Source: JANOAR01 sp031411235 (GTDB lineage Bacteria > Verrucomicrobiota > Verrucomicrobiia > Verrucomicrobiales > Verrucomicrobiaceae). From it: a stretch of DNA of 21,534 nt. The stretch covers positions 1-21,534 of the forward strand of contig JANOAR010000009.1 of NCBI GenBank assembly GCA_031411235.1, written 5' to 3'. The notes beneath the pieces were generated by a model, which had not been told where the DNA came from, ran no database searches, and saw only the letters and a program-made list of their open reading frames with translations. Shown here in pieces: positions 7,443 through 15,251 of this stretch (position 1 is its first letter; the number at the start of each line of letters is the position of its first letter). Both the position numbers and the translations under genes were made by a program.

Positions 7443-7477
7443 ATCAACCATCAACGATCAACCATCAACCATTTACC
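7443..7477 (+). repeat. Intergenic heptamer array, ATCAACC type
   Basis: Five consecutive heptamers read ATCAACC, ATCAACG, ATCAACC, ATCAACC, ATTTACC. The array lies just downstream of the zinc-ribbon gene stop and about 95 bases upstream of the pyrC start, so any pyrC leader read through from upstream would contain it. Confidence 0.75.
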
Positions 7478-7480
7478 GCT

Positions 7481-7720
7481 TCAAATGACTTCCTGGCTGC
7501 GTGTCTCATTCGGCGTGTGGCAGGCGGGGCAGTTGGAGATTTCGACAGCACCGCTCCATTCGTAGCTGACGCTGCATACGCGGCAGCAGATGACGCCACG
7601 GTGTTTGCTGACTTCGCGCTGGCGACTGTGGAGCACGCTGACGAGCCAGGCGATGACGACGCTGATGGCCCCGAGCGAGGCGATAAGGATGATCATGAGG
7701 CTCTCCGTCACGGGGATCAT
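7481..7720 (-). CDS. Small membrane protein with C-terminal zinc ribbon
   Basis: The protein has 79 residues from the ATG at 7720, which overlaps the stop of the preceding TonB-like gene as ATGA; this coupling decides the start over the longer frame from 7762. One transmembrane segment lies at about residues 8-30 (SLMIILIASLGAISVVIAWL). The cytoplasmic or periplasmic tail has two CxxC knuckles, C46/C49 and C64/C67, separated by 14 residues, the layout of a rubredoxin-like or zinc-ribbon fold. I do not recognise a named family. Its position as the fourth gene after exbB suggests it belongs to that complex, perhaps as a small accessory subunit. Confidence 0.75.
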   Translation of the reverse strand: MIPVTESLMIILIASLGAISVVIAWLVSVLHSRQREVSKHRGVICCRVCSVSYEWSGAVEISNCPACHTPNETRSQEVI

Positions 7721-8514
7721 GGCTGGGCGTCTTTCTGCCAGGAAAGGGTGAGCATGGCCCATTGCGGTGCTGGCGCGGTAGGCTCGGGTTTAAAGCGAAG
7801 GCTGCGGATGTAGCGCTGCAATTCCTCGATGCTGGCGCTGGAAGTGGTGCTCGTGGCAGTGAATTCATCGGCAGACTCATCGAGCGGCAGGGCGGTGATG
7901 ACGCAGCCGCGTGGATCGACGGCGATGCGGTAGGTGAGGCTGGCGTTCATTTGCATGAGGGCGCTGGGGATGGCTCGCGTGGTGGGCTGCCAGCGGGCTT
8001 GCAGTTCCTGGGAGACTTCGGCGACGAGCTTGGCTGCTTTTTTTGCGGTGGCTGCGGCGGGCAGTGGTGCGGGTGCTGGGGTGCTGATGGGAGGCAACAG
8101 TGGGTGCGCGGCAGCAAAAAGGCGCGGGCGCAGCTCGGGGGCCTGGGTCTGCCCGAGGTCGCGTAGGCGCAGGCGGAAGTTCTTGAATCCTGGCTCAAAG
8201 ACGGGCGCTGCGATGGCGAGCGTCGTCTGCGGTTGCTCGTGGGCGTTGTTGTCGGCCAGCAGGAGAAAGCTCTGGTCGTTGGCGCGGTCGATGAGCCGCT
8301 GCGCGGCGAGCGAGGCGGGATCGAGGATGATGATGGCCTGACTGGGAGCCTCGGGTTTGCGGCTTATGCTGTTGGTGATTTGAAAGAGGACGAACGAGAT
8401 GAGGCCGACCATGAAGGCTAAGACGAGCGCCAGGAAAAAGGCGCGAGCGCGGCTCTCGCGCAGAGACCAGTCAAAGGTGAGTGCCGAGCGTGGCTCTGTG
8501 TCCGCAGGCTTCAT
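7717..8514 (-). CDS. TonB-like energy-transducer protein of the ExbB/ExbD cluster
   Basis: The protein has 265 residues. A short cytoplasmic head is followed by one membrane anchor at about 25-47 (AFFLALVLAFMVGLISFVLF), then a long periplasmic part with an Ala/Pro-rich stretch near residue 140. The last 90 residues (YRIAVDPRGCVITALPLDES ... LRFKPE ... WAMLTLSW) have the rhythm of a TonB C-terminal domain, though I see no canonical motif strong enough to name it tonB. It starts with an ATGA overlap on exbD and ends with an ATGA overlap on the zinc-ribbon gene, so all three are probably translated together. By context it couples the ExbB/ExbD motor to an envelope partner. The substrate or receptor is unknown. 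Confidence 0.6.
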   Translation of the reverse strand: MKPADTEPRSALTFDWSLRESRARAFFLALVLAFMVGLISFVLFQITNSISRKPEAPSQAIIILDPASLAAQRLIDRANDQSFLLLADNNAHEQPQTTLAIAAPVFEPGFKNFRLRLRDLGQTQAPELRPRLFAAAHPLLPPISTPAPAPLPAAATAKKAAKLVAEVSQELQARWQPTTRAIPSALMQMNASLTYRIAVDPRGCVITALPLDESADEFTATSTTSSASIEELQRYIRSLRFKPEPTAPAPQWAMLTLSWQKDAQP

Positions 8515-8918
8515 GGCGTGGCGGGTGCGGTGGTGGCATGGGCAACTTCATACCCGAGCGCGAGGACGAGGGTGGTGACTTCGATGACCTTGCCATAGGG
8601 CGCACGCTGGTCGCCATGGATGATGGCGCTGCGGCGCGTGCTCGACTTGACCGAGAGGGCATCGCTGAGCTGGGTAAGCGTCATTTTTTGCCCATCGAGA
8701 TAAAGTTGTGCCTCGGGCATCGCGGCGATGGTGATGACGCGGGCGCGATCAAACCCGGTGAGCCGTGAGGGCGACTGCGGGAGGGTGACGGGGATGCCTG
8801 GCTGGACGATGAAACTGGAGCCGAGGAAAAAGAACACGAGCAACAGCAGGACGGTGTTGATCAATGGCGCGATGTAGAGCGCTGGGCCAGCCTGGGGCAG
8901 ATGGCTGATGAGCTTCAT
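8511..8918 (-). CDS. exbD: ExbD/TolR-family protein with Asn in place of the conserved membrane Asp
   Basis: The protein has 135 residues, usual for the family. One transmembrane helix lies at about 15-36 (LYIAPLINTVLLLLVFFFLG). A periplasmic domain follows, with the family pattern PGIPVTLPQS, LYLDGQKMTLTQLSDAL and APYGKVIEVTTLVLALG. ExbD and TolR normally carry an essential Asp in the helix (P-[LF]-[IL]-D); here the codon is AAC, giving Asn at residue 21. The gene follows exbB by 27 bases and overlaps the TonB-like gene as ATGA. It should form a complex with ExbB and that protein. Whether it can conduct protons is doubtful (see findings). No Shine-Dalgarno was found. Confidence 0.88.
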   Translation of the reverse strand: MKLISHLPQAGPALYIAPLINTVLLLLVFFFLGSSFIVQPGIPVTLPQSPSRLTGFDRARVITIAAMPEAQLYLDGQKMTLTQLSDALSVKSSTRRSAIIHGDQRAPYGKVIEVTTLVLALGYEVAHATTAPATP

Positions 8919-8945
8919 CGCAGGAAAATGAACCGCTTGGCTGGA

Positions 8946-9683
8946 CTACACCTTGGGCACTTTGGCCTTGGCGACACGGGCGGCGGGCACGGCAGCGGCG
9001 ATGGGTTCGCTGGGCGCGGCAGCGGCTGGCACCGTCTTGGCACCTGCTGCGCTGAAGGTGAGGATGCTGGTGTCGGCACGGGAGTCTTCGATGAGGTTGA
9101 CGATTTCCACGCCCGCCCGTTCCAGGTCATGCATAAGGTGGCGTGCCTTGGCCGAGAGGAAGGTGTAACAGAGGAAGGCAGGTAAGGCCACGCCGACACC
9201 GAGGGCGGAGTTGATGAGGCTGGAATAAACGCCGCGCGCGACTTCGGTCGGCGAGGCGATGTTATTAAAGGCAGACAGGCTGGTGAAGCTGTCCAACAGG
9301 CCAATGATGGTGCCGAGCAAGCCGATGAGCGGGGCCGCATGGGCGACGGTGTGCAGGATGGAGAGATAGCGCTCCAGGCGCGGCACTTCCATTTGCCCAG
9401 CCTCCTGGACGATCTCCTTTAAGTGCTCGCGTGGGGCATGGTGGCGGAGCAGGGCCGCATGGATCACGCGGCCTGCGGGCACACGCGTCGCGACGCACTC
9501 CTGAAGCGCCTCGGCGTAGTTTTTGCGACGGATAAGGCTGGCTATACCGACGAGAAATTCCGCGACGTTCAATCCTGCGCGGTGGTAATAGGAGAGTCTC
9601 TCCATAAAGACGCCAACCACGAGTAACAGACAGCCCAGCAAAAGCCAGACCAGGGGGCCGCCATTGGAGATGAGTTGGGACAT
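8946..9683 (-). CDS. exbB: ExbB/TolQ/MotA-family proton channel protein
   Basis: The protein has 245 residues from MSQLISNGGP at 9683; the in-frame extension to 9764 does not resemble the family. Three membrane helices lie at about 10-27, 113-133 and 155-177. The second helix has the family core AAPLIGLLGTIIGLLDSF, with the conserved Thr at 125. The third reads GVYSSLINSALGVGVALPA, where E. coli ExbB has GIxEAL...TAxGL..AIPA: the Glu becomes Ser154 and the Thr becomes Ser159. The last 30 residues form an Ala/Pro/Lys tail not usual for ExbB. It is the first of four tightly packed genes. A candidate promoter lies 70-100 bases upstream. The start has a C/T-rich leader and no Shine-Dalgarno. Confidence 0.9.
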   Translation of the reverse strand: MSQLISNGGPLVWLLLGCLLLVVGVFMERLSYYHRAGLNVAEFLVGIASLIRRKNYAEALQECVATRVPAGRVIHAALLRHHAPREHLKEIVQEAGQMEVPRLERYLSILHTVAHAAPLIGLLGTIIGLLDSFTSLSAFNNIASPTEVARGVYSSLINSALGVGVALPAFLCYTFLSAKARHLMHDLERAGVEIVNLIEDSRADTSILTFSAAGAKTVPAAAAPSEPIAAAVPAARVAKAKVPKV

Positions 9684-9751
9684 AGAGCGGGAGAAAAAGG
9701 AAAAAAGGTTCGTAGGCTGGGAGAGGCACCTGGCGTTTTCACGCGGGAGCG

Positions 9752-9781
9752 AGAATAATGCCAAAGGCTAAGGTTTGTAAA
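9752..9781 (-). promoter_or_regulatory. Candidate promoter for the exbB-exbD-tonB-like cluster
   Basis: On the minus strand, TTTACA (9781-9776) and TATTCT (9757-9752) are 18 bases apart, resembling sigma-70 -35 and -10 boxes. The -35 lies within the palindrome at 9770-9785, so a bound protein could block it. The start codon is about 70 bases downstream. Confidence 0.4.
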
Positions 9782-9785
9782 CCTT
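9770..9785. repeat. Palindrome AAGGTTT-GT-AAACCTT
   Basis: Perfect seven-base arms with a two-base centre lie in the 139-base gap between the GT39 gene and exbB. A second imperfectly nested hairpin, CAAATT/AATTTG, lies at about 9801-9817. The palindrome overlaps the candidate -35 box and could be an operator. Confidence 0.4.
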
Positions 9786-9822
9786 TGTTTCCCAGGAGGT
9801 CAAATTCCTGAAATTTGGGGTT

Positions 9823-11574
9823 TTATGGCAGCTTAGCCTTGAAGACCCGGAAATAGAAGTCGGGCTCAATGCCGGGATAGGCGCGGACTTCGATGAATTG
9901 CTGCGGATCATCGAGCAGGGCAAAGGCCTCGGGCAGGAGATGGCGATTGAAGCTGCTGTAACCTTGCACCACGAGGAAGTCGCGGCCCTCGGCCTTGGCT
10001 TTATCCCTGGCGACGATGATGTCGGCAGCCTTGTCGCTGGCGATCATGGTGGGGGCATAGACGGGCATGGCCTCGCGCCCCAGGCCATAACACAGGGTCA
10101 CAGGAGGGCGCTCGGGATTCCAACCGTGGACGAATTCCGCGACATCGCGCAGCGGGGTGTAGGGCCGAGTTTTCAGCACGGTGCGCTGGCTCTGCGTGAG
10201 CAGCGCAAAGGGCACCAGCATTGCGAGTGCGATGTAGCGGTATCGCTGTGCCCAGAGGGTGAGCCCTGGGATGGCCAAGCCGAGGCCGGCGACAAAAACA
10301 GGCAGCAGGCTGATGACGAAGCGCGGATAAAAATACAAATCGAGCGCCCGGCCCACGGCCATGTAGGCGAGGCTGCCCAGCACCGGGCAGAGCAGCAACC
10401 AGCCGAGCCGTGGGCGCTGCATGGCGGTGCGCAGCAGGCCGAAGACGCTAAGCCCGAGGGCGAGCAGCACGGCGAGTGCGGCGAGGCCGGAAGAACCACA
10501 GACGGCGACGAGGCTAGTGAGTCCCTCGGCCTCCACGGTGGCGGGCTGCGGTGCCCACTCCATGCCGTAGGTCAGGCTGCTCAGCATGTCGCGCACGAGG
10601 CCTGCATCCAGATAATGGGATTGAGCCTCCTGCCCAGCCCAGTGGCGGGCTTGCATGAGGTTCGGCAGGAAAAGCTGAAGCCACAACATGCCCGCAAAGA
10701 CATGCGCGACGAGCAGGCGCATGAGGCATGTCCAACGGTCGCGAGGAGTCTCGGCAGTGCGCCAGAGCAGCACGCCGAGGACGATGAAGAAGGCGCTCAC
10801 GTCGAACACAGCGTTCGGGTAAGCCCATATCCACACGGCTTGATTCACCGCGAGCCAAGCCCAGGTGCTCCCGCCGCGCCCATGATTCACTGCCAGCCTA
10901 CGCGCCGCGAGGATGGCCGAGAGGGTGAGCGGCACGATGAAGGCATAAGCCCGCGCCTCGACGCCATAACGCAGGTGCCACGGGTGCAGCAGCAGCATGA
11001 CGGCCATCAATGTGGCTCCACCGCCAAAGCCGATGACTCGGAAGAGTAAAAGCACGGCGATGCCCGAGGCGATGAGCGCAGGAGCACGCGCGGCGAGTTC
11101 GCTGAACTCAGCCTCGGCATGGCCCGTGAACGTTCGCCACACGCCTAGGCTGGCCTTTTGCGCGAGCGACATAGGGGCGTGGTTGGTGGGCTTTTGGTAA
11201 TAGAAGGCGCAGCGCTTCCAGGTCGTGGGGCTGAACTTGAGCTGCTCGGGGTCTTTTTTATCAGCCTTCCAGGCACCGTGCGAGGCTTGCTTCATCTGCC
11301 ATGCCTCGTCCCACCACAGGCTCTTACTGGCGAAGCTGCTCATGGCGTAGATGCCCGCCAGCACGGCGATGGCTGCAGCAACGGCAAGCGGGTAGTAACG
11401 GGGCTTGGCCGGGCGCGGCGGGTCGTCATTCGCTGGGGTTTCGAGGGGGCGAGTCCAGAGTTTGTACGTGATGAAAAGAAGGGCGAGCAGGACGGCGTTG
11501 ATGAGGATCGCGTAGCGGATGCCAAGGTCTGCGTCGGCTTCCCAGGATGGGGATATAAGGGTGAGTGGTGTCAT
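9823..11574 (-). CDS. GT39-type integral membrane glycosyltransferase
   Basis: The protein has 583 residues with about ten hydrophobic helices and ends in a soluble C-terminal part. Family marks are WWDEAW with D89/E90 after the first helices (the Asp-Glu pair of polyprenyl-phosphate-sugar-dependent GT-C enzymes), NHAP at 131-134, and RYGVEARAY at 202-210, close to the RYxxEARxY loop of GT39. Such enzymes sit in the inner membrane and move a sugar from a lipid-phosphate donor to a periplasmic acceptor. It starts 13 bases after the lpxK stop, so it is probably co-transcribed with lpxK, which makes lipid A or another envelope molecule a reasonable acceptor guess. Donor and acceptor cannot be read from the sequence. 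Confidence 0.8.
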   Translation of the reverse strand: MTPLTLISPSWEADADLGIRYAILINAVLLALLFITYKLWTRPLETPANDDPPRPAKPRYYPLAVAAAIAVLAGIYAMSSFASKSLWWDEAWQMKQASHGAWKADKKDPEQLKFSPTTWKRCAFYYQKPTNHAPMSLAQKASLGVWRTFTGHAEAEFSELAARAPALIASGIAVLLLFRVIGFGGGATLMAVMLLLHPWHLRYGVEARAYAFIVPLTLSAILAARRLAVNHGRGGSTWAWLAVNQAVWIWAYPNAVFDVSAFFIVLGVLLWRTAETPRDRWTCLMRLLVAHVFAGMLWLQLFLPNLMQARHWAGQEAQSHYLDAGLVRDMLSSLTYGMEWAPQPATVEAEGLTSLVAVCGSSGLAALAVLLALGLSVFGLLRTAMQRPRLGWLLLCPVLGSLAYMAVGRALDLYFYPRFVISLLPVFVAGLGLAIPGLTLWAQRYRYIALAMLVPFALLTQSQRTVLKTRPYTPLRDVAEFVHGWNPERPPVTLCYGLGREAMPVYAPTMIASDKAADIIVARDKAKAEGRDFLVVQGYSSFNRHLLPEAFALLDDPQQFIEVRAYPGIEPDFYFRVFKAKLP

Positions 11575-11587
11575 GGGCGTGTGAATC

Positions 11588-12850
11588 TCAATTCGCTGGG
11601 ATCAGCACGCCAGGCGGCACGGCGCGGGGCTCGGTGATGATGCGGATGAGCTTGTCGAAGACCTCTTGACCGCGCAGGATCTCGATCTCCACGCGCATGT
11701 AGATGATGGGAATATCCATCTTTGGCAGGTGGGGGAAGCGCACCATGTCCTTCTCGGTGGTGACGATGTATTCCAAATCTTTGCGCACGCAGCGCTCGTG
11801 GAATTGGGTCAGTTCGCGGTCAGTGAAGCGATGATGATCGGCGAAGCGAGCGGTGGCTTCGACTTTGGCACCGAGCTTGCGTAGGCCGTTCTCAAAGGAT
11901 TCGGGCACGGCGATGCCTGAAAGCGAGCCAACGTATTTGCCTTTGATGGCGGCGATGTCCATCTGCTCGCCGGTGTGCATGTCTTTGAAATAAACAGGGC
12001 GATGGCGGCACTCGACGATCTCGGCCACGCGATTGAACTGCCGCAGAGTGGCGATGAGTTCGTCGTTGGGGTTTTCATCGCTCTTGGTGATGAAGATATA
12101 GCTGGCGCGGCGGAGGTTGCGGGCGGGCTCGCGCAGGGTGCCGCGTGGTAGCATGTAGCCGTTGCCAAAGGGCGCGGTGCGATCCACGAGCACGATGTCG
12201 AGGCGACGCTTCAGGGTGAGATACTGCAAGCCATCATCGAGCAGCAGCGCATCGACTTGGAAATTTTTGATCGCCAAGCGGCCCGCTTTCACGCGATTGC
12301 GATCACAGATCACGGGCACGCCTTTCAGATTGCTCGCGAGCATCCAGGGCTCATCGCCCGCGAGATGGCTATCGAGCAAAATCTCGCGTCCATCCGAGAC
12401 GATACGCGGTGGTGGTGGCTTGGGCTTTGGCACGATGCCCAAAGTGGCGGCGAGTCGGCGCCAGAGCGGGGGTTTTTCATCGGCCTTGCTTTTGTAACCC
12501 CGGCTGAGGATGGCGACGGTGCGCCCCTTGTCGCGGAGGGTGCGAGCGAAGAGTTCAACGACGGGTGTCTTGCCCGTGCCACCCACGGTTAGATTGCCGA
12601 TGCTGATGACGGGCACGCCGAGATGGTGGTCGCGCAGGTAGCGCTTTTCATAGAGCCAAAGGCGCAGCGAGGTGATGCTGGCAAAGACCTTGGACAGGGC
12701 CAAAAAAACGACGCGACACGCCGAAGCACGGAGCCCGCGCTTGTGGTGCAGGATCACGTCGATGACGAAATTTTCGAGGTCTTCACGGGTGTCGTTCAAA
12801 GCGGCGCGATCAAAGCCGAGGCAAGGCGCTGCGACAAGTAAGATCGCCAC
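11588..12850 (-). CDS. lpxK: Tetraacyldisaccharide 4'-kinase
   Basis: Phosphorylates the 4' position of the tetraacyldisaccharide precursor to give lipid IVA, on the cytoplasmic face of the inner membrane. The protein has 420 residues if it starts at the GTG at 12850. The Walker A loop is VISIGNLTVGGTGKTP (residues 81-96), and LLLDDGLQY lies near 202-210. An insert rich in Pro (KPKPPPP near 142-148) is longer than in E. coli LpxK. No ATG is available in frame before the kinase domain. The GTG has no Shine-Dalgarno, and a TTG at 12799 (giving MNDTREDLENF) fits the look of the N-terminus better, so the true start may be there. It is divergent from nadB and heads the minus-strand cluster. Confidence 0.93.
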   Translation of the reverse strand: MAILLVAAPCLGFDRAALNDTREDLENFVIDVILHHKRGLRASACRVVFLALSKVFASITSLRLWLYEKRYLRDHHLGVPVISIGNLTVGGTGKTPVVELFARTLRDKGRTVAILSRGYKSKADEKPPLWRRLAATLGIVPKPKPPPPRIVSDGREILLDSHLAGDEPWMLASNLKGVPVICDRNRVKAGRLAIKNFQVDALLLDDGLQYLTLKRRLDIVLVDRTAPFGNGYMLPRGTLREPARNLRRASYIFITKSDENPNDELIATLRQFNRVAEIVECRHRPVYFKDMHTGEQMDIAAIKGKYVGSLSGIAVPESFENGLRKLGAKVEATARFADHHRFTDRELTQFHERCVRKDLEYIVTTEKDMVRFPHLPKMDIPIIYMRVEIEILRGQEVFDKLIRIITEPRAVPPGVLIPAN

Positions 12851-12903
12851 GGGTTACCAGCTTGGGCTGTTCGAGAAGAGGCTCTCGCCACTCGCTCCCG
12901 TCG

Positions 12904-12932
12904 TTGTGCTGCCCGTGCTAGGCTGCTATAGG
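12904..12932 (+). promoter_or_regulatory. Candidate nadB promoter
   Basis: TTGTGC and TATAGG are 17 bases apart, with the -10 box ending 21 bases before the nadB ATG. The match is moderate. It lies in the 103-base gap between the divergent lpxK and nadB genes. Confidence 0.35.
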
Positions 12933-12953
12933 CCGTGCATTCCCGAAAAACTC

Positions 12954-14558
12954 ATGCGCGACTACGACTTCATCATCATCGGCACCGGAGCAGGTGGCCT
13001 CACGGCGGCTCTTCATGCTGCGGAACATGGGCGTGTGGCGGTGCTGACGAAGAAGACGGCACCCGAATCGAACTCCTCATGGGCGCAGGGCGGTATCGCT
13101 TGTGTTCAGGCGGATGATGACTCCATCGAGCAGCATGTGAGCGATACGCTGATCGCTGGCGCAGGGCTGTGCAAAGAGCGCGCTGTGCGCACCATCGTCA
13201 CCGAGGGGCCAGCACGCATCGCGGAGGTCATCGACTGGGGCGTTCACTTCGACCAAAAGGAAGCGACCGATGGGCATTTGGAATTTGATCTGACGCGCGA
13301 GGGTGGTCATACGCGGCGACGCGTGCTGCATTCGCGAGATGCCACGGGCCGCGAGATGACAGAGAAGCTGATCCTAGCGGTGAAGGCCCACCCCAACATC
13401 GAGGTGCTGGAGCAACACTTTGCCATCGACTTGATCACCACGGCTAAGCTCGGGCTCGTTTCCGAGGATCGCTGCCTTGGCGTCTATGTTTTGGACGAAG
13501 TCAAAAACGAGGTTCATGCCTTGCGCAGTGATCGTGTGATCCTCGCCACAGGCGGCTGCGGGCGCGTCTATCTCTATACAACCAACCCCAGTATTGCCAC
13601 GGGCGATGGCGTTGCGATGGCTTGGCGAGCAGGCGTCAGCGTGGCGAATATGGAGTTCATCCAATTCCATCCGACGTGCCTGTATCATCCGCAGAAGCGC
13701 TCGTTTCTCATCACCGAGGCCATGCGCGGCGAGGGCGCGGTGCTCATCGGTGCGGATGGCAAAGAGTTCATGCAGAAGTATGACCCGCGTGGCTCGCTCG
13801 CGCCGCGTGACATTGTTGCGCGTGCCATCGACCACGAGATCAAGCGCACGGGCGGCCCCTGCGTTTATCTCGACATCCGGCATAAGCCGAAGGACTTCGT
13901 GATGGAGCACTTCCCCAACATTTACCAAGCCTGCCTGGAGGTGGACATCGACATCACCAAAGACCCCATCCCCGTTGTGCCAGCGGCCCACTACCAATGC
14001 GGTGGTGTGCTCACCGACATCAATGGCGCGACCACCCTGCGCGGGCTCTGTGCCGTCGGCGAGGTCGGCTGCACGGGATTACACGGGGCCAATCGTCTCG
14101 CCAGCAATTCACTGCTGGAGTGCCTCGTCACCTCCAAACGTGCGGTGAAGCATCTCATGCAAAAATTGCCCGTGGGCAAACCCGCTGCGCAGAGCTACGA
14201 CATCCCGCCATGGCGTAGAGGCAACGCCGTCGCCGTGGATGAGCTGGTGGTCATCTACCACAACTGGGATGAAATCCGTCGCACCATGTGGGACTACGTC
14301 TCCATCGTCCGCACCGATAAGCGCCTGCAACGCGCTGCTGCCCGGCTGCGTAATCTGAAGCGCGAGGTGCAGGAATTCTACTGGAGCTACAACATCACTA
14401 GCGAAGTGCTGGAGCTACGCAACCTTGTCGAGACAGCCTCGCTCATCGTCGAGTGCGCGATTCGCAGACACGAGAGCCGAGGCTTGCACTACACTGCCGA
14501 CTACCCTGCACTGGATAATTCTCGTGAGCCCAGCGATACCGTGTTGCGCAGGTTTTAG
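12954..14558 (+). CDS. nadB: L-aspartate oxidase
   Basis: Oxidises L-aspartate to iminoaspartate, the first step of de novo NAD synthesis, and passes it to quinolinate synthase (nadA, not in the window). The protein has 534 residues, as expected. The start is MRDYDFIIIG at 12954; the frame is open further upstream but crosses lpxK. The FAD-binding GTGAGG loop lies at residues 10-15. Other family blocks are SSWAQGGIA, ATGGCGRVY, EFIQFHPT, TEAMRGEGA, HYQCGGVLTD and the GANRLASNSLLE block, with the helical C-terminal domain from about 415. It stands alone on the plus strand and converges on the pilin gene at 14589 with a 30-base gap. Confidence 0.95.
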   Translation: MRDYDFIIIGTGAGGLTAALHAAEHGRVAVLTKKTAPESNSSWAQGGIACVQADDDSIEQHVSDTLIAGAGLCKERAVRTIVTEGPARIAEVIDWGVHFDQKEATDGHLEFDLTREGGHTRRRVLHSRDATGREMTEKLILAVKAHPNIEVLEQHFAIDLITTAKLGLVSEDRCLGVYVLDEVKNEVHALRSDRVILATGGCGRVYLYTTNPSIATGDGVAMAWRAGVSVANMEFIQFHPTCLYHPQKRSFLITEAMRGEGAVLIGADGKEFMQKYDPRGSLAPRDIVARAIDHEIKRTGGPCVYLDIRHKPKDFVMEHFPNIYQACLEVDIDITKDPIPVVPAAHYQCGGVLTDINGATTLRGLCAVGEVGCTGLHGANRLASNSLLECLVTSKRAVKHLMQKLPVGKPAAQSYDIPPWRRGNAVAVDELVVIYHNWDEIRRTMWDYVSIVRTDKRLQRAAARLRNLKREVQEFYWSYNITSEVLELRNLVETASLIVECAIRRHESRGLHYTADYPALDNSREPSDTVLRRF

Positions 14559-14588
14559 CCCAGAGACGAATGCGTGGAACCGCTCGGG

Positions 14589-15134
14589 TTACAGACTCAT
14601 CCGCTTGCGGATGCCTGCGGGCTGGCTGGGTTCTGTCGAAGGAGGTACCGCTGCCATCTCCTGTTCGCTGACTGAAGAACTCACTGCGGGAGCGCTGGAT
14701 GGAGTGGTGGGATTGCTCGATGACACTGAATTTGCGGGGGGTGGAGTGGCTGCAATGGCCGTCGGGGAGTAGATGAGCTGGCCATTCTTCAGACTCAGAT
14801 GGCGAGCTATGCCCTCGACGTCGCTCTCTGCCACCCCTCCTACGCTAAATCGTTGATTCTTGAACACCCCAGCCGCTGGGCTGCCGCCTGCCATCACCTT
14901 GCGAATGGTTGCTTCCAGCGTCTCTCCTTCGAGGTTTAAGCCAGCAATCTGGGCCGCTGAATAAATGACAGCTACCTCTTGAGCATTGCGACGATTGCGC
15001 GCCAGCTCGTAATCGCCTGTTGACGTCAGAGTGGGCAAAATAAGCCCCACGATGATTCCCAGCACAGCCAGAAACGTTAGCATTTCAAATAGACAGAATC
15101 CGTTGCAGCGAGGCTTAGAGGCAAATGACTTCAT
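14589..15134 (-). CDS. Type IV pilin-like/pseudopilin protein, copy 1
   Basis: The protein has 181 residues. A prepilin peptidase site follows a short basic leader: cleavage after G12 before FCLFE, with the conserved Glu at +5 (E17) and a hydrophobic helix (MLTFLAVLGIIVGLILP). A soluble part follows with RNRRNAQEV, GGSPAAGVF and LKNGQLIYSP. The C-terminus is a Ser/Pro/Thr-rich tail not shared with copy 2. It is paralogous to the gene at 15252-15650, sharing R-x-R-x-NAQ, a thr/ala-rich ATIRK..AGG segment and the LIYxP end. No type II secretion ATPase or secretin lies nearby, so these may serve a system encoded elsewhere. Mature proteins would sit in the inner membrane or a pseudopilus. Confidence 0.8.
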   Translation of the reverse strand: MKSFASKPRCNGFCLFEMLTFLAVLGIIVGLILPTLTSTGDYELARNRRNAQEVAVIYSAAQIAGLNLEGETLEATIRKVMAGGSPAAGVFKNQRFSVGGVAESDVEGIARHLSLKNGQLIYSPTAIAATPPPANSVSSSNPTTPSSAPAVSSSVSEQEMAAVPPSTEPSQPAGIRKRMSL

Positions 15135-15208
15135 GATGGCGGTTTAAATTATGGTAATTTTATCAATGTGATGATGTTGGTAAGGCGAAATTTCTACTTT
15201 TTGCAAAT

Positions 15209-15222
15209 AGATTCAGAATTGA
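15209..15222 (-). repeat. 14-bp direct repeat, copy upstream of pilin-like gene 1
   Basis: AGATTCAGAATTGA occurs here, 75 bases upstream of the pilin 1 ATG, and again at 15653-15666, two bases upstream of the pilin 2 ATG. Both copies have the same orientation relative to their genes. Confidence 0.6.
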
Positions 15223-15251
15223 AAGTCAAAAACGCGAAGTCTTGCTGCTGC

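Noticed and set aside
7349..7447. 33-residue N-terminal extension of dihydroorotase
   Set aside because: The extension is basic, includes peptides from the repeat-bearing spacer, and the family begins near MKRLYRHASIA.
14598..14613. Hairpin CATCCG-CTTG-CGGATG as a terminator for nadB
   Set aside because: No T-run follows on either strand and it lies in the coding end of the pilin-like gene.
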